Notes: generated by a model not told the origin, from the sequence alone. 43,046 nucleotides of DNA from Rahnella rivi (GCF_019049655.1 NZ_JAFMOX010000039.1:1-43046); one strand, 5' to 3'. Shown: positions 23,905 through 33,056, counted from the stretch's first letter. Numbers and translations are program-made.

Positions 23905-24036
23905 TTTGCTGCCTCCCCGGCGAAGAGGAGGGTTGGGGTGGGGGATGAAGAAAAACTCAGCCGTCTGATGTGTGTGCTGGCATTGAGAACGCCTGCAAAC
24001 ACGCCGTGCATTCTCCCCCTTCGCAGGGGGAAGCGC
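23905..24036. repeat. REP-like inverted GC-rich repeats between malY and add
   Basis: Two related hairpin units face each other: CTCCCCGGCGAAGAGGAGG followed by GTTGGGGTGGGGG (23911-23943), and CTCCCCCTTCGCAGGGGGAAG (24013-24033). The second, with stem CCCCCT/AGGGGG, lies 4 bases after the malY stop and may stabilise or terminate its mRNA. Such CCCTTCGC/GGTTGGGGTGGGG units are common extragenic repeats in Gram-negative bacteria. Confidence 0.65.
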
Positions 24037-25221
24037 TTACCGTAATGCCCTGATACCGCTGATTAATTTTTCAACTCCCGCTTCAACTTTCGACCGCGGG
24101 CAGCCCACATTGAGACGCAGGAAACCGTTGCCTTCTTCACCGTAGGTATATCCCGGCATGATGGCGACTTTTTGATGTTCGATCAGCTCTTTTTGCAGCA
24201 GTTTGTCGTCAATGCCCAGCGGGCGCAGGTCGATCCACGCCAGATAAGTGGATTGCGGCGGCTGCCAGTTGAGGGCCGGGAACGCGGCATTCAGCTTGTC
24301 GGCCACATAGCGCAGATTGCCCTGCAAATAGTTGCGCAACGCATCCAGCCAGGGCTCACCGGCCTGATAAGCAGCAACGTGAGCGTGGATCGCCAGCACT
24401 GCCGGAGAGGATAAGCCGTCGCAGGCTTTGAGCTGATGCAGATAGGCTTCGCGCTGCGCTTTGTGGCTGATCAGCCCGTAAGCGCCGGTCAGCGCCGGGA
24501 TGTTGAAGCTTTTCGAGCCGGAAGTCAGCAGCGCCCATTCGCCACGGCCGGTTTCATTCCACGGCGTATGCGTATTGTCGCCCCAGACCATGTCCATGTG
24601 GATTTCATCGCTGATCACCCGCACGTTGTGGCGCTCACACAGTTCAGCAATCAGCGTCAGCTCTGCGCGCGTCCAGACTTTTCCGGTCGGGTTGTGCGGG
24701 CTGCATAACAGCAGCACTGAGCAGGTCGGCTGTGCCAGCAGCGTTTCCAGCTGGCGTGGATCCAGCGCCCAGTCGTTGCCCTTTTTGGTCAGCGGGCTGG
24801 AAAGCATGGTGCGCTGATTGCCTTCCACCACTTTGAAAAATGCATCGTAAGCGGGGGTGAAGGTCACCACGCCGTCGCCCGGCTGGCTCCACTGGCGGAT
24901 CAGTTGCGCCACCATGTAAATCACCGACGGACCGTATACCACCATGTCGCGATCGATCTGGCTGTTGAATCGCTGCTGATACCAGTGCGCGACCGCGCCG
25001 AGGAAATCGTCATGCTGCCAGCGGCTGTAGCCGAGGACGCCGTGTTGCAGACGTTTTTGCAAGGCTTCGAGAATGCACGGCGCGGCGGCGAAATCCATGT
25101 CGGAGATGGTGAAGGGCAGTAAATCAGCGCTGCCAAAACGGTCAGCGACGTAATCCCACTGCGTACACCAGCTGCCGTGGCGATCCACCACGGTGGAAAA
25201 ATCGAAAGAAGTTGAAGTCAT
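24037..25221 (-). CDS. malY: MalY: PLP-dependent C-S lyase (cystathionine beta-lyase activity)
   Basis: This 394-residue fold-type I PLP enzyme is close to E. coli MalY (390 residues), which has beta-cystathionase activity and antagonises the maltose activator MalT. The PLP lysine is Lys237 in SGSKSFNIPALTGAYG; Asp205 in ISDEIHMDMVW contacts the pyridine nitrogen; CSPHNPTGKVW and MPGYTYGEEGNGFLRLN bind phosphate and substrate. It is 60 bases downstream of malX in the same direction, so the MalI-controlled malXY operon is conserved. A second C-S lyase in the window, far from the sulfur cluster, has no visible regulatory link to it. Confidence 0.95.
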   Translation of the reverse strand: MTSTSFDFSTVVDRHGSWCTQWDYVADRFGSADLLPFTISDMDFAAAPCILEALQKRLQHGVLGYSRWQHDDFLGAVAHWYQQRFNSQIDRDMVVYGPSVIYMVAQLIRQWSQPGDGVVTFTPAYDAFFKVVEGNQRTMLSSPLTKKGNDWALDPRQLETLLAQPTCSVLLLCSPHNPTGKVWTRAELTLIAELCERHNVRVISDEIHMDMVWGDNTHTPWNETGRGEWALLTSGSKSFNIPALTGAYGLISHKAQREAYLHQLKACDGLSSPAVLAIHAHVAAYQAGEPWLDALRNYLQGNLRYVADKLNAAFPALNWQPPQSTYLAWIDLRPLGIDDKLLQKELIEHQKVAIMPGYTYGEEGNGFLRLNVGCPRSKVEAGVEKLISGIRALR

Positions 25222-25281
25222 TTTTCACTCCCTGAAGAAAGCTGAAAAGGGCGACACAAGGTCGCCCTGCGGTTTCAGTGC

Positions 25282-26895
25282 TTACGCCGTCACCCCTTGC
25301 GGAGCTGAATGGCTGGCCGCTTCGCGGATCAGATAATCCAGTTCATCTTTCACCGACTGTACCTGCGGCCCGATCACGACCTGCAAATTGTGGTCGTTGA
25401 GATGAACCACGCCAATGGCACGGTTAGCTTTCAGTGTTGCGTCATCCACCCGTGACATATCCGAGACGGAAAGGCGCAGGCGGGTGATACAGTTGTCCAG
25501 AGAGACGATATTTTCGGCACCGCCCAGCGCGCTGAGAATAGCCGGGACGTTGTAGCCGGATTTGCTGGAAGAAGGCACCGGCGCTGCGTCAGGCATGCTT
25601 TCCGATTCGCGACCCGGCGTTTTGATATTAAAGCGCATGATGGAGAAGCGGAAGATGGCATAGTAAGCCGCAAACCAGATGGCTGCCACAACGGGTACCA
25701 GATACCATTTGGTCGCCGTGCCGTGCAGGATGCCGAAGACCACGAAATCGATGATGTTACCGTCGGTATTGCCGATGGTGACGCCCAGAACCGACATAAT
25801 GGTGAAGCCCAGACCGGTCAGAATGGCGTGGATCACATACAGCACTGGCGCCACGAACAGGAACAGGAATTCGATCGGTTCTGTGGTGCCGCCCACCACG
25901 CACGCCACCACGCCGGAAATCAGCAGGCCTTTAATTTTATGACGGTTTTCAGGTTTCGCGCAGTGGTACATCGCCAGCGCTGCGCCCGGCAGGCCGCCGA
26001 GGAAGGCAGGCATTTTGCCCTGAGACAGGAACTGTGTGGCACTTTCAGAGAAACCGTGCGTGGTCGGGCAGGAAAGCTGCGCCTGGAAGATGGTCAGCGC
26101 GCCGCTCACTTCACGGCCACAGACATCCAGCGTACCGCCGGCTTCGGTGAAGCGGATCAGTGCCACCAGAATATGGTGCAGACCGAACGGCAGCAGCAGA
26201 CGTTCGCCGGAACCAAAAATCATCGGCCCGAACACGCCCGCGCCCTGAATCAGACGGCCAAGACCGTTGATGCCAGCGGCGAAGAACGGCCAGATAAGCG
26301 GGATCAGCAGACCGACTAAACCGAGCACCACGGTGGTGACGATAGGCACGAAACGGGTACCGCCGAAGAAGGCCAGTGCATCCGGCAGGCGGATGGTGTT
26401 GTAGCGTTCATGCAGCATGTACACGATGATACCGACGATCACCGCGCCCAGAATACCGGTGTCGATAGACTGAATACCGAGGATCATCTGGATGTTGTTG
26501 GCTTTCAGTACCGCAGGATCCACGGTCGGCAGCGTGCCGTTGGCGGTCAGGTAGAAGTTAATCGCCAGATTCAGCACCGCGAAGCCGACGAAGCCGGAAA
26601 ACGCCGCGACGCCTTTGTTCTCACGCGCCATGCCCAGCGGGATTGCGATAGCGAACATCACCGGCAGGAAGCTGAACGCGAAGGAACCGACTTTGCTCAT
26701 CCAGACGAAAATCAGCTGGAGGATCGGATTGCCCAGTGCGGGGAGCAGGGTCACCACATCGTGGCTGCTTAACGAGCTGCCGATGCCCAGCATGATGCCG
26801 CAAAACGACAGCAGAGCCACCGGCAGCATGAAGGTTTTACCCAGACTCTGGAAGAATTCCCAAAGCGTAATTTTTTGTTTTTTACTGGCAGGCAT
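25282..26895 (-). CDS. malX: MalX: PTS glucose/maltose-type EIICB component
   Basis: This 537-residue membrane protein (E. coli MalX has 530) is a phosphotransferase-system EIIC-EIIB fusion. The EIIC part (about residues 1-430) has many membrane helices and the sugar-site segments FGLHHILVALIRFTEAGG and GGTTEPIEFLFLFVAPVLY. A linker rich in Ser and Pro leads to the EIIB domain, where Cys469 in LDNCITRLRL is the phosphorylation site. No EIIA is encoded; the E. coli protein borrows EIIA-Glc. It is first in the malXY operon and diverges from malI, with two MalI-type operator sequences between them. Confidence 0.95.
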   Translation of the reverse strand: MPASKKQKITLWEFFQSLGKTFMLPVALLSFCGIMLGIGSSLSSHDVVTLLPALGNPILQLIFVWMSKVGSFAFSFLPVMFAIAIPLGMARENKGVAAFSGFVGFAVLNLAINFYLTANGTLPTVDPAVLKANNIQMILGIQSIDTGILGAVIVGIIVYMLHERYNTIRLPDALAFFGGTRFVPIVTTVVLGLVGLLIPLIWPFFAAGINGLGRLIQGAGVFGPMIFGSGERLLLPFGLHHILVALIRFTEAGGTLDVCGREVSGALTIFQAQLSCPTTHGFSESATQFLSQGKMPAFLGGLPGAALAMYHCAKPENRHKIKGLLISGVVACVVGGTTEPIEFLFLFVAPVLYVIHAILTGLGFTIMSVLGVTIGNTDGNIIDFVVFGILHGTATKWYLVPVVAAIWFAAYYAIFRFSIMRFNIKTPGRESESMPDAAPVPSSSKSGYNVPAILSALGGAENIVSLDNCITRLRLSVSDMSRVDDATLKANRAIGVVHLNDHNLQVVIGPQVQSVKDELDYLIREAASHSAPQGVTA

Positions 26896-26944
26896 AGCTG
26901 CTCCCTGTAAGTGTTGGTGTTAGCTGTGTGTTGACGGCGCTAAA

Positions 26945-26960
26945 GATAAAACGTTTTACC
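26945..26960. promoter_or_regulatory. MalI-type operator upstream of malX
   Basis: GATAAAACGTTTTACC differs at one base from the E. coli MalI operator GATAAAACGTTTTATC as I recall it. It is centred about 57 bases upstream of the malX start in the malX-malI intergenic region. Confidence 0.8.
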
Positions 26961-27022
26961 TAAATAATACGTGGTGTGAATCACAATATTCGATCATTCC
27001 CTCTGTGCCGGGTCTGGTGGCA

Positions 27023-27038
27023 GGTTTAACGTTTTACT
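27023..27038. promoter_or_regulatory. Second MalI-type operator, nearer malI
   Basis: GGTTTAACGTTTTACT keeps the AACGTT core and the TTTTAC arm of the MalI site. It is 78 bases from the first operator and about 114 bases upstream of malI, matching the E. coli arrangement of one site for malXY and one for malI autoregulation. Confidence 0.65.
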
Positions 27039-27134
27039 CAATCCGGTGAATTAGGTATAACTGTCTGACCACGCTTATTTTTTAATGTTGTAAATAATGC
27101 GGGCGGGAAAGGATCCCGTTTTATGGAGTTTCAA

Positions 27135-27155
27135 ATGAACGATGACGTCCAATGA
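27135..27155 (+). CDS. Six-codon leader ORF overlapping the malI start (candidate)
   Basis: ATG at 27135 is followed by AAC GAT GAC GTC CAA TGA, and the TGA overlaps the malI ATG as ATGA. GGAG lies 6 bases before this ATG, whereas malI itself has no good ribosome-binding site at the right distance. Translation of malI could depend on reinitiation after this leader. It is too short for any conservation to be judged, so it is only a candidate. Confidence 0.35.
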   Translation: MNDDVQ

Positions 27156-28183
27156 ATCATAAAAAAATCACGATTATTGACGTCGCGCAGCACGCGGGAG
27201 TTTCCGTTACCACGGTGTCACTGGTGCTGAGCGGCAAAGGACGAATTTCACAGACCACCTCCGAGCGCGTAAACCGTGCGGTCGATGAACTGGGGTTTGT
27301 GCGCAACCGTCAGGCCAGTACGCTGCGCGGCGGCGAATCCGGCGTGGTCGGGCTGATTGTTCGCGATATCTGCGAGCCTTTTTATGCCGAAATGACCGCC
27401 GGGCTGAGCGAGATGTTTGAGGCGCAGGGCAAAGTGCTGTTTCTGCTGCAAAGCGGCTCAACCGGCAAGGGCCTTGAGCGCTGTTTTGATACCTTACTGA
27501 CGCACGGCGTTGACGGCATCGTTATCGCCGGTGGGGTGAATTCGATTGCCGGGCTGAAAGAAAAAGCGGAAGAACATGGGGTGCCGCTGATCTGCGCGGC
27601 GCGCTCCGGCGGTATCGAAGGGGTAGATGTGGTGCGCCCGGACAACATGCTGGCCGCGAAAATGGCCACCGAATATCTGATCAAACGCGGGCATAAACAG
27701 ATCGCGTATCTGGGCGGCCTGAGCAATTCGCTCACTCGCGCCGAGCGGCTGGGCGGCTTCTGCGCCACGCTGTTGCAATACGGCCTGCCGTTTCGCAGTG
27801 AGTGGATCATCGAGTGTGATTATCAGCAGAAATGCGCCGCCGATGCAGCAGAAGCCTTGTTATCCCGTTACCCGAAAATCAGCGCCATCGTCTGCCATAA
27901 AGCCTCCGTTGCGCTCGGTGCCTATTTTGGTGTGATGCGCACCGGCACCCAGGTCGGCGGTGGCGCTGTCGATAACTTCTTCCAGCAAAAAGTCGCGCTG
28001 ATCGGCATGGAGGATGCGCCGGAATCCGCGCTGACCGAGCCTCCGCTGACGTCAATCGTCAACTCGGCCAGGGAAATTGGTTATTCGGCGGCACGCCGGT
28101 TAATGCTGAGGATTGGGGGGCAAAATCTGGAGGCGCAGAATATTATCGTCGCACCGGGGCTGGTGGAGAGGGAATCGGCGTAA
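27152..28183 (+). CDS. malI: MalI: LacI-family repressor of malXY
   Basis: This 343-residue protein matches E. coli MalI: the helix-turn-helix KKITIIDVAQHAGVSVTTVS near the N-terminus, SLVLSGKGRISQTTSERVN, ELGFVRNRQASTLRGGESGV, VVRPDNMLAAKMATEYLIKRGH and LGGLSNSLTRAERLGG. It represses malXY and itself; the natural inducer is not known. The ATG at 27152 aligns with the E. coli start region but has weak ribosome-binding potential, and a six-codon reading frame with a good site ends on it. It diverges from malX across 256 bases containing two MalI-type operators. Confidence 0.95.
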   Translation: MNHKKITIIDVAQHAGVSVTTVSLVLSGKGRISQTTSERVNRAVDELGFVRNRQASTLRGGESGVVGLIVRDICEPFYAEMTAGLSEMFEAQGKVLFLLQSGSTGKGLERCFDTLLTHGVDGIVIAGGVNSIAGLKEKAEEHGVPLICAARSGGIEGVDVVRPDNMLAAKMATEYLIKRGHKQIAYLGGLSNSLTRAERLGGFCATLLQYGLPFRSEWIIECDYQQKCAADAAEALLSRYPKISAIVCHKASVALGAYFGVMRTGTQVGGGAVDNFFQQKVALIGMEDAPESALTEPPLTSIVNSAREIGYSAARRLMLRIGGQNLEAQNIIVAPGLVERESA

Positions 28184-28187
28184 GGCG

Positions 28188-28276
28188 GATTTCACAGCGG
28201 CACAACAGACTCTGCGCGCCGCTGCGAAATCTCATGATGACTCAGCGTGATTCACATGGCCGCCGTGGCGACGGCC
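28188..28276. terminator. Two hairpins between convergent malI and araA
   Basis: GATTTCACAGCGGC (28188-28201) and GCCGCTGCGAAATC (28218-28231) form a 14-base stem with one mismatch. A smaller GGCCG/CGGCC hairpin lies at 28258-28276. They fill the 100-base gap between two convergent stop codons. Neither has a clear T-run, so they may act as mRNA 3'-end stabilisers rather than classical terminators. Confidence 0.55.
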
Positions 28277-28283
28277 TGCGTGA

Positions 28284-29789
28284 TTAACGGCTGCACAGCT
28301 TGTAATACACCTCATTCCAGCGGATCTGGTTTTTGAAGTCTGCCAGCGTCGTGTCGTTATCTATCACCAGCAACTCAATTCCGGAAAGCTCGGCATAAAG
28401 ACGCAGCGCGTCGATATCCAGTGCCTGCGAGAATACCGTGTGGTGCGCGCCGCCGCCGAGGATCCAGGCTTCTGCCGCGGTAGCCAGTGATGGCTGGGCT
28501 TTCCAGATAGCGCGGGCGACCGGCAATTTTGGCAGCGGATGAGGCTGTTCGACGGTATCCACCAGATTGACCAGCAGACGGAAGCGGTCGCCCATGTCGA
28601 TGACGCTGGCGTTCACCGCCGGACCTGCCGGGGTGGAGAAGATCAGACGCGCCGGATCCGCTTTGCCGCCTATGCCGAGAAACTGCGCATCCAGCAACGG
28701 TTTTTCTTCTTTGGCAATCGACGGGCACACTTCCAGCATGTGCGAGCCCACCACCAGATCGTTCCCCGGTTTGAAGTGGTAGGTGTAATCTTCCATAAAC
28801 GACGTGCCGCCTTTCAGGCCGCTGGCCATCACTTTCATGATGCGCAGCAGGGCGGATGTTTTCCAGTCGCCTTCGCCGCCAAAGCCGTAGCCTTTTTGCA
28901 TCAGACGCTGTACTGCCAGCCCCGGCAGTTGTTTCATGCCGTGCAGATCTTCGAAGTTAGTGGTGAAGGCACCAAATTTGCCTTGTTCGAGGAAACGGGT
29001 CATGCCCAGTTCGATCTTCGCGGCGTCCAGCAGGTTTTCACGGCGTTCGCCGTTGACTTTGACCGTATCGGTGAGACGGTACGTGGCTTCGTACTCTTCC
29101 ACCAGCGTATCCACGTCACCTTTGCTGACTTCGTTGATCACACTCACCAGATCGCCGATACCGTACGCGCTGACGGTGTAGCCAAACTGGATTTGTGCGG
29201 CGACTTTATCGCCTTCGGTCACTGCCACTTCACGCATGTTGTCGCCAAAACGCGCCACTTTCAGGTGCTGACTTTCATTTTTTGCCGCCGATACGCGCAT
29301 CCACTGAGCGATGCGGCGATGTGATTCACCGTCCTGCCAGTGCCCGGCCACCACGGAATGTTGCTGACGCATACGGGCACCGATGAAGCCAAATTCACGG
29401 CCACCGTGCGCAGTCTGGTTCAGGTTCATGAAGTCCATGTCCATGGTGTCCCACGGCACTTCGGCGTTGAACTGCGTATGGAACTGTAACAGCGGCTTGT
29501 GCAGGATGCTCAGGCCGGCGATCCACATTTTGGCCGGCGAGAAGGTGTGCAGCCAGGTGATGATCCCCACGCACGGGTTGTGGTAGTTCGCTTCGCGGCA
29601 CAGGGCGGTGATTTCGTCCGGCGTGGTCACCAGGGGTTTGAGCACCAGCTTAATCGGCAAACCGGCTTCCGTGTTCAGGCCGTTCACCACTTTTTCGGCA
29701 TTCTCTTTGACCTGACGTAACGTTTCCGGCCCGTACAGATGCTGACTGCCGATAGCGAACCACACTTCGAGATGTTTAAACGCGTCCAT
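28284..29789 (-). CDS. araA: L-arabinose isomerase
   Basis: This 501-residue cytoplasmic enzyme converts L-arabinose to L-ribulose. It matches E. coli AraA (500 residues) along its length: [55 protein letters not shown], the active-site region [17 protein letters not shown] and [13 protein letters not shown], and [12 protein letters not shown] near the C-terminus. It is the second gene of an araBA operon, 36 bases after the araB stop, and is convergent with malI. In E. coli araD follows araA; here it does not. Confidence 0.98.
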   Translation of the reverse strand: MDAFKHLEVWFAIGSQHLYGPETLRQVKENAEKVVNGLNTEAGLPIKLVLKPLVTTPDEITALCREANYHNPCVGIITWLHTFSPAKMWIAGLSILHKPLLQFHTQFNAEVPWDTMDMDFMNLNQTAHGGREFGFIGARMRQQHSVVAGHWQDGESHRRIAQWMRVSAAKNESQHLKVARFGDNMREVAVTEGDKVAAQIQFGYTVSAYGIGDLVSVINEVSKGDVDTLVEEYEATYRLTDTVKVNGERRENLLDAAKIELGMTRFLEQGKFGAFTTNFEDLHGMKQLPGLAVQRLMQKGYGFGGEGDWKTSALLRIMKVMASGLKGGTSFMEDYTYHFKPGNDLVVGSHMLEVCPSIAKEEKPLLDAQFLGIGGKADPARLIFSTPAGPAVNASVIDMGDRFRLLVNLVDTVEQPHPLPKLPVARAIWKAQPSLATAAEAWILGGGAHHTVFSQALDIDALRLYAELSGIELLVIDNDTTLADFKNQIRWNEVYYKLCSR

Positions 29790-29825
29790 TTGTTACTCCT
29801 GAATATCGGATATGAGAAAGAGGAA

Positions 29826-31505
29826 TTAATGCGTCGTCTTCGCTGCGAACAGCGGTTCAGTCGTGACACACCATTGCTGATAACGTTCGTACAGGCGCTG
29901 ATATTGCTCGACGCGCTGCGGATCCGGCAGCAGCGTGCGTTCGATGCTGCAGGCCATTTTTTCCTGCGCGGCAGGCACGTCGCTGAATTCACCGGCGGCG
30001 ACGGCGGCAAAGATCGCCGCACCCAGCGCACAGCACTGATCTGAAGCGACAATTTGCAGCGGACGGTTCATGGCGTCGGCGCACACCTGCATGATGACCG
30101 GCGATTTACGCGCAATGCCGCCGAGGGTCAGCACGTTTTCCACCGGAATATCCTGCTGTTCGAAACACTCCATGATGGCGCGTGCGCCAAAGGCGGTGGC
30201 GGCGATAAAGCCCCCGAACAGTTCCGGCGCTTCGGTACCTAAATTGATATCGGTAATCACGCCTTTCAGGCGCTGGTTGGCAAACGGCGTGCGGCGGCCG
30301 TTGAACCAGTCGAGCACCAGCGGCAGGTGATCCAGTTTCGGATTGGCGGCCCAGGCGGCGGTGAGATCCGACAGGAGGTTTTTTTGTAATGCGGTTAACT
30401 GTGTTTGCAGTTCAGGATGGGTTTTCGCCGCCTGAATTAGCGGCCAGCTCAGCAGACGGCTGAACCAGGCGTACATGTCGCCAAAGGCAGACTGCCCGGC
30501 TTCCATCCCGATCATGTCCGGCACCACGCTGCCTTCGACCTGACCACAAATCCCGGCAATGGCACGATCGTTAACGCGGGCTTTATCGGCAATCAGAATG
30601 TCGCAGGTGGACGTGCCGATGACTTTCACCAGCGTATACGGCTGTGCGCCCGCACCGACGGCGCCCATATGGCAGTCGAATGCGCCGCCGGAAAGCACCA
30701 CGCTTGCCGGTAAACCGAGACGTGCTGCCCATTCAGGGGTAAGGGTACCGACGGCCTGTTCGGCGGTGACGGTATCGGTAAAGAGCGGATATGGCAGGTT
30801 TTCAACCAGCAACGGATCAAGGGCGGCGAAGAAATCTTTCGGTGGCAGGCCGCCCCAGGACGGATGCCAGAGCATTTTGTGCCCGGCGCTGCAACGCCCG
30901 CGCACCACTTTGTCCGGCGCGGTGGTACCGGAAAGCAGGGCGGGCACCCAGTCGCACAGCTCAACCCACGACGCGGCGGCTTCTTTCACCGCGGCATCAG
31001 CGCGGGAAACGTGCAGGATTTTCGCCCAGAACCATTCGGAGGAGTAGACGCCGCCGATGTAGCGGGAGTAATCAGGGAAATCGCCGCTGCGGCACAGACG
31101 GTTGATCTCTTCGGCTTCTTCTATTGCCGTGTGATCTTTCCACAGCACGAACATGGCGTTCGGGTTTTCGGCAAATTCCGGGTTCAGCGCCAGAATGTTG
31201 CCCTGATGATCGACAGGCGCGGGGGTTGAGCCGGTGGAATCGACACCGATACCGACCACGCGGGCGGTGCGCTCATCGCCCAGGCGGGTCACCACGTTTT
31301 TTATCGCCTGCTCCATCGCTTCTATATAGTCGAGCGGGTGATGGCGGAACTGATTTTTAGCCGCATCACAGTAACGGCCTTCATTCCAGCGCGGGTAATA
31401 CACGACATCCGTTTCTATCTCAGCACCCGTCTGACAATCTACCGCCAGTGCACGGACAGAATCGCTGCCAAAATCCAGACCAAGAGCAATCGCACCTTGC
31501 GTCAT
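29826..31505 (-). CDS. araB: L-ribulokinase
   Basis: This 559-residue FGGY-family kinase phosphorylates L-ribulose to L-ribulose 5-phosphate; E. coli AraB has 566 residues. Visible features are [17 protein letters not shown] (N-terminal ATPase motif), [15 protein letters not shown] with the catalytic-region aspartate, [10 protein letters not shown], and [20 protein letters not shown] in the C-terminal nucleotide-binding half. GGAG lies 9 bases upstream of the ATG. It is first in araBA and is driven by a promoter region nearly superimposable on that of E. coli araBAD, with CRP, araI1 and araI2 sites. Confidence 0.98.
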   Translation of the reverse strand: MTQGAIALGLDFGSDSVRALAVDCQTGAEIETDVVYYPRWNEGRYCDAAKNQFRHHPLDYIEAMEQAIKNVVTRLGDERTARVVGIGVDSTGSTPAPVDHQGNILALNPEFAENPNAMFVLWKDHTAIEEAEEINRLCRSGDFPDYSRYIGGVYSSEWFWAKILHVSRADAAVKEAAASWVELCDWVPALLSGTTAPDKVVRGRCSAGHKMLWHPSWGGLPPKDFFAALDPLLVENLPYPLFTDTVTAEQAVGTLTPEWAARLGLPASVVLSGGAFDCHMGAVGAGAQPYTLVKVIGTSTCDILIADKARVNDRAIAGICGQVEGSVVPDMIGMEAGQSAFGDMYAWFSRLLSWPLIQAAKTHPELQTQLTALQKNLLSDLTAAWAANPKLDHLPLVLDWFNGRRTPFANQRLKGVITDINLGTEAPELFGGFIAATAFGARAIMECFEQQDIPVENVLTLGGIARKSPVIMQVCADAMNRPLQIVASDQCCALGAAIFAAVAAGEFSDVPAAQEKMACSIERTLLPDPQRVEQYQRLYERYQQWCVTTEPLFAAKTTH

Positions 31506-31561
31506 TCTTTCTCACTCCTTCAGGTTTGCCGTAGTCATTACGGCGGCGAATCGAATTGCTC

Positions 31562-31592
31562 TAACAGTAGGAGGATGTCAAAAAGGCAGTGA
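31562..31592 (-). promoter_or_regulatory. araB promoter core
   Basis: On the minus strand TACTGT (31569-31564) is the -10, identical to E. coli pBAD, within CTACTGTT. CTCACT (31593-31588), 18 bases upstream, stands where E. coli has CTGACG, and the following CTTTTT is also conserved. The -35 overlaps the araI2-like half-site, as in E. coli. Confidence 0.75.
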
Positions 31593-31627
31593 GGAGGCGT
31601 TAGCTGGAAGTATGCACAAATCTGCTC
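31590..31627 (-). promoter_or_regulatory. AraC site pair corresponding to araI1-araI2
   Basis: Read on the minus strand, GAGCAGATTTGTGCATA (31627-31611) matches E. coli araI1 at 12 of 17 bases. CAGCTAACGCCTCCTCA (31606-31590) matches araI2 at 9 of 17. The two are separated by 4 bases, giving the exact 21-base period of E. coli, and lie directly upstream of the araB -10. Confidence 0.8.
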
Positions 31628-31640
31628 CCAATGATGTTTC

Positions 31641-31656
31641 TGTGAGGTTGGTCAAA
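31641..31656. promoter_or_regulatory. CRP site of the araB promoter
   Basis: TGTGAGGTTGGTCAAA (TTTGACCAACCTCACA on the minus strand) fits the CRP pattern. The 13 bases between its TCACA and the araI1-like site are the same number as in E. coli pBAD, so the activator geometry is conserved. Confidence 0.75.
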
Positions 31657-31664
31657 TGTTAGCG

Positions 31665-31702
31665 TTTGGCTAAAATCGCTATATCTATGCACATTCCTGC
31701 TG
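31665..31702 (-). promoter_or_regulatory. Second AraC half-site pair
   Basis: On the minus strand CAGCAGGAATGTGCATA (31702-31686) and TAGCGATTTTAGCCAAA (31681-31665) match araI1 at 10 and 13 of 17 bases and are 21 bases apart. The pair occupies the place of araO1 relative to CRP. A partial CRP-like site (TGTGATAGCGCTCTAC, 31714-31729) adjoins it. It may serve looping, araF control, or both. Confidence 0.65.
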
Positions 31703-31921
31703 TTTTCCCGGCGTGTGATAGCGCTCTACATTCCGCTGCAAAATTACCGCTAAAACTTAACCCGTCTTACAAGAGAGTGTGACGTAAATCCGCTATACAC
31801 AGGACTTCGGCGCATCCTCACTTTGTTTCCTTACGCTACTGATAACGTTTTCACGATGGCGGCAAACCACCAGATTTCAGAGCGCAATTGTGAAAAACAA
31901 CAATAAAAGTCGGAGAACATC

Positions 31922-32908
31922 ATGCATAAATTCACTAAGGCATTAGCGGCGGTAGGGTTAGCAGCCGTTATGTCACATTCAGCTATGGCAGCAGAAAATC
32001 CGAAGCTGGGTTTCCTGGTTAAACAGCCTGAAGAACCCTGGTTCCAGACTGAATGGCGCTTCGCCGATAAAGCCGGTAAAGACCTGAACTTCGAGGTCAT
32101 TAAAATCGCCGTGCCGGATGGTGAAAAAACGTTGAATGCGATTGACAGTCTGGCGGCGAACGGCGCGAAAGGTTTTGTTATCTGTACGCCGGATCCCCGT
32201 CTCGGGCCTGCCATCATGGCGAAAGCGCGCAGCTATGACATGAAAGTGATCCAGGTGGATGACCAGTTCGTGAATGCCAAAGGCAAGCCAATGGAAGAAG
32301 TGCCGTTAGTGATGATGGCCGCGACCAAAATCGGCGAGCGTCAGGGGCAGGAACTGTATAAAGAGATGCAAAAACGTGGCTGGAAACCGGCTGAGACAGG
32401 CGTCATGGCCATCACCGCCGATGAGCTGGACACCGCACGTCGTCGTACTTCCGGTTCAATGGACGCGCTGAAAGCGGCCGGTTTCCCGGAAAAACAAATC
32501 TACAAAGTGCCGACCAAATCTAACGATATCCCTGGCGCACTGGATGCCGGTAACTCCCTGCTGGTGCAACATCCTGAAGTGAAAAACTGGCTGATCATCG
32601 GCATGAACGACAACACCGTGCTCGGTGGCGTGCGTGCAACGGAAGGTCAGGGCTTTAAAGCGGCTAACGTGATCGGCATTGGTATCAACGGTGTGGATGC
32701 GGTGAATGAGCTGTCGAAAAGCGCGCAAACCGGCTTCTACGGTTCCCTGTTACCCAGCCCGGATATCCACGGTTACAAAAGTATCCAGATGCTGAACGAA
32801 TGGGTGACCAAAGGCGTTGAGCCACCGAAATTCACCGAAGTGACTGACGTTGTGTTAATCACCCGCGATAACTTCAAAGAAGAATTGAAGAAAAAAGGGC
32901 TCATGTAA
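31922..32908 (+). CDS. araF: L-arabinose-binding periplasmic protein
   Basis: This 328-residue protein has a signal peptide (residues 1-23, cleaved after Ala-Met-Ala) and then AENPKLGFLVKQPEEPWFQTEW, the N-terminus of the mature arabinose-binding protein. Further matches to E. coli AraF are FVICTPDPRLGPAIMAKA, ELDTARRRTSGSMDAL, VPTKSNDIPGALDAGNS and WLIIGMNDNTVLGGVRA, covering the sugar-binding cleft. It delivers L-arabinose to AraGH. The ribosome-binding site GGAGA precedes the ATG. It is first in araFGH and diverges from araBA. Confidence 0.97.
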   Translation: MHKFTKALAAVGLAAVMSHSAMAAENPKLGFLVKQPEEPWFQTEWRFADKAGKDLNFEVIKIAVPDGEKTLNAIDSLAANGAKGFVICTPDPRLGPAIMAKARSYDMKVIQVDDQFVNAKGKPMEEVPLVMMAATKIGERQGQELYKEMQKRGWKPAETGVMAITADELDTARRRTSGSMDALKAAGFPEKQIYKVPTKSNDIPGALDAGNSLLVQHPEVKNWLIIGMNDNTVLGGVRATEGQGFKAANVIGIGINGVDAVNELSKSAQTGFYGSLLPSPDIHGYKSIQMLNEWVTKGVEPPKFTEVTDVVLITRDNFKEELKKKGLM

Positions 32909-32970
32909 TTTCCGGGATCATTTGAAAAGAGCATCAGATAACGCTGCTGCATAACGGACGACAGTTTTTT

Positions 32971-32987
32971 TTATAAGTTATTTATAA
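32971..32987 (+). other. Small inverted repeat in the araF-araG gap
   Basis: A T-run (32965-32972) is followed by TTATAA-GTTAT-TTATAA (32971-32987). The 148-base gap between araF and araG could contain a processing or partial-termination signal that favours binding-protein expression, but no strong GC stem is visible. Confidence 0.3.
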
Positions 32988-33056
32988 AAGGTTACGTACT
33001 GTTTTCTGCTGTGCAGTGGCGTGCATTCAACTTCACTTAATTTCCAGGTAGCCACT

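Larger units (their letters stand above)
31506..31921. other. araB-araF divergent control region
   Basis: These 416 bases hold no gene and contain both divergent promoters. The araB-proximal half carries a CRP site, two AraC half-site pairs and a -10 element on the minus strand, each listed separately. For araF I find only weak candidates: TGTGACGTAAATCCGC at 31778-31793 as a partial CRP site, TATACA at 31794 as a possible -10, and GATAACGTTTTCACGATGG at 31843, whose GATAACG(C/T)TTTCAC core recurs upstream of araC at 35674. Confidence 0.7.

Noticed and set aside
26974..26990. CRP site in the malX-malI intergenic region (TGTGAATCACA)
   Set aside because: The two half-site-like pieces overlap with only one base between them instead of six, so it does not fit the CRP spacing. 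A degenerate site cannot be excluded.
31843..31861. Repeat GATAACG(C/T)TTTCAC upstream of araF and araC (also 35674-35688) as an AraC or LacI-type operator
   Set aside because: It matches AraC half-sites poorly and is not palindromic. Two copies in one pathway are suggestive but not enough to list as a site.
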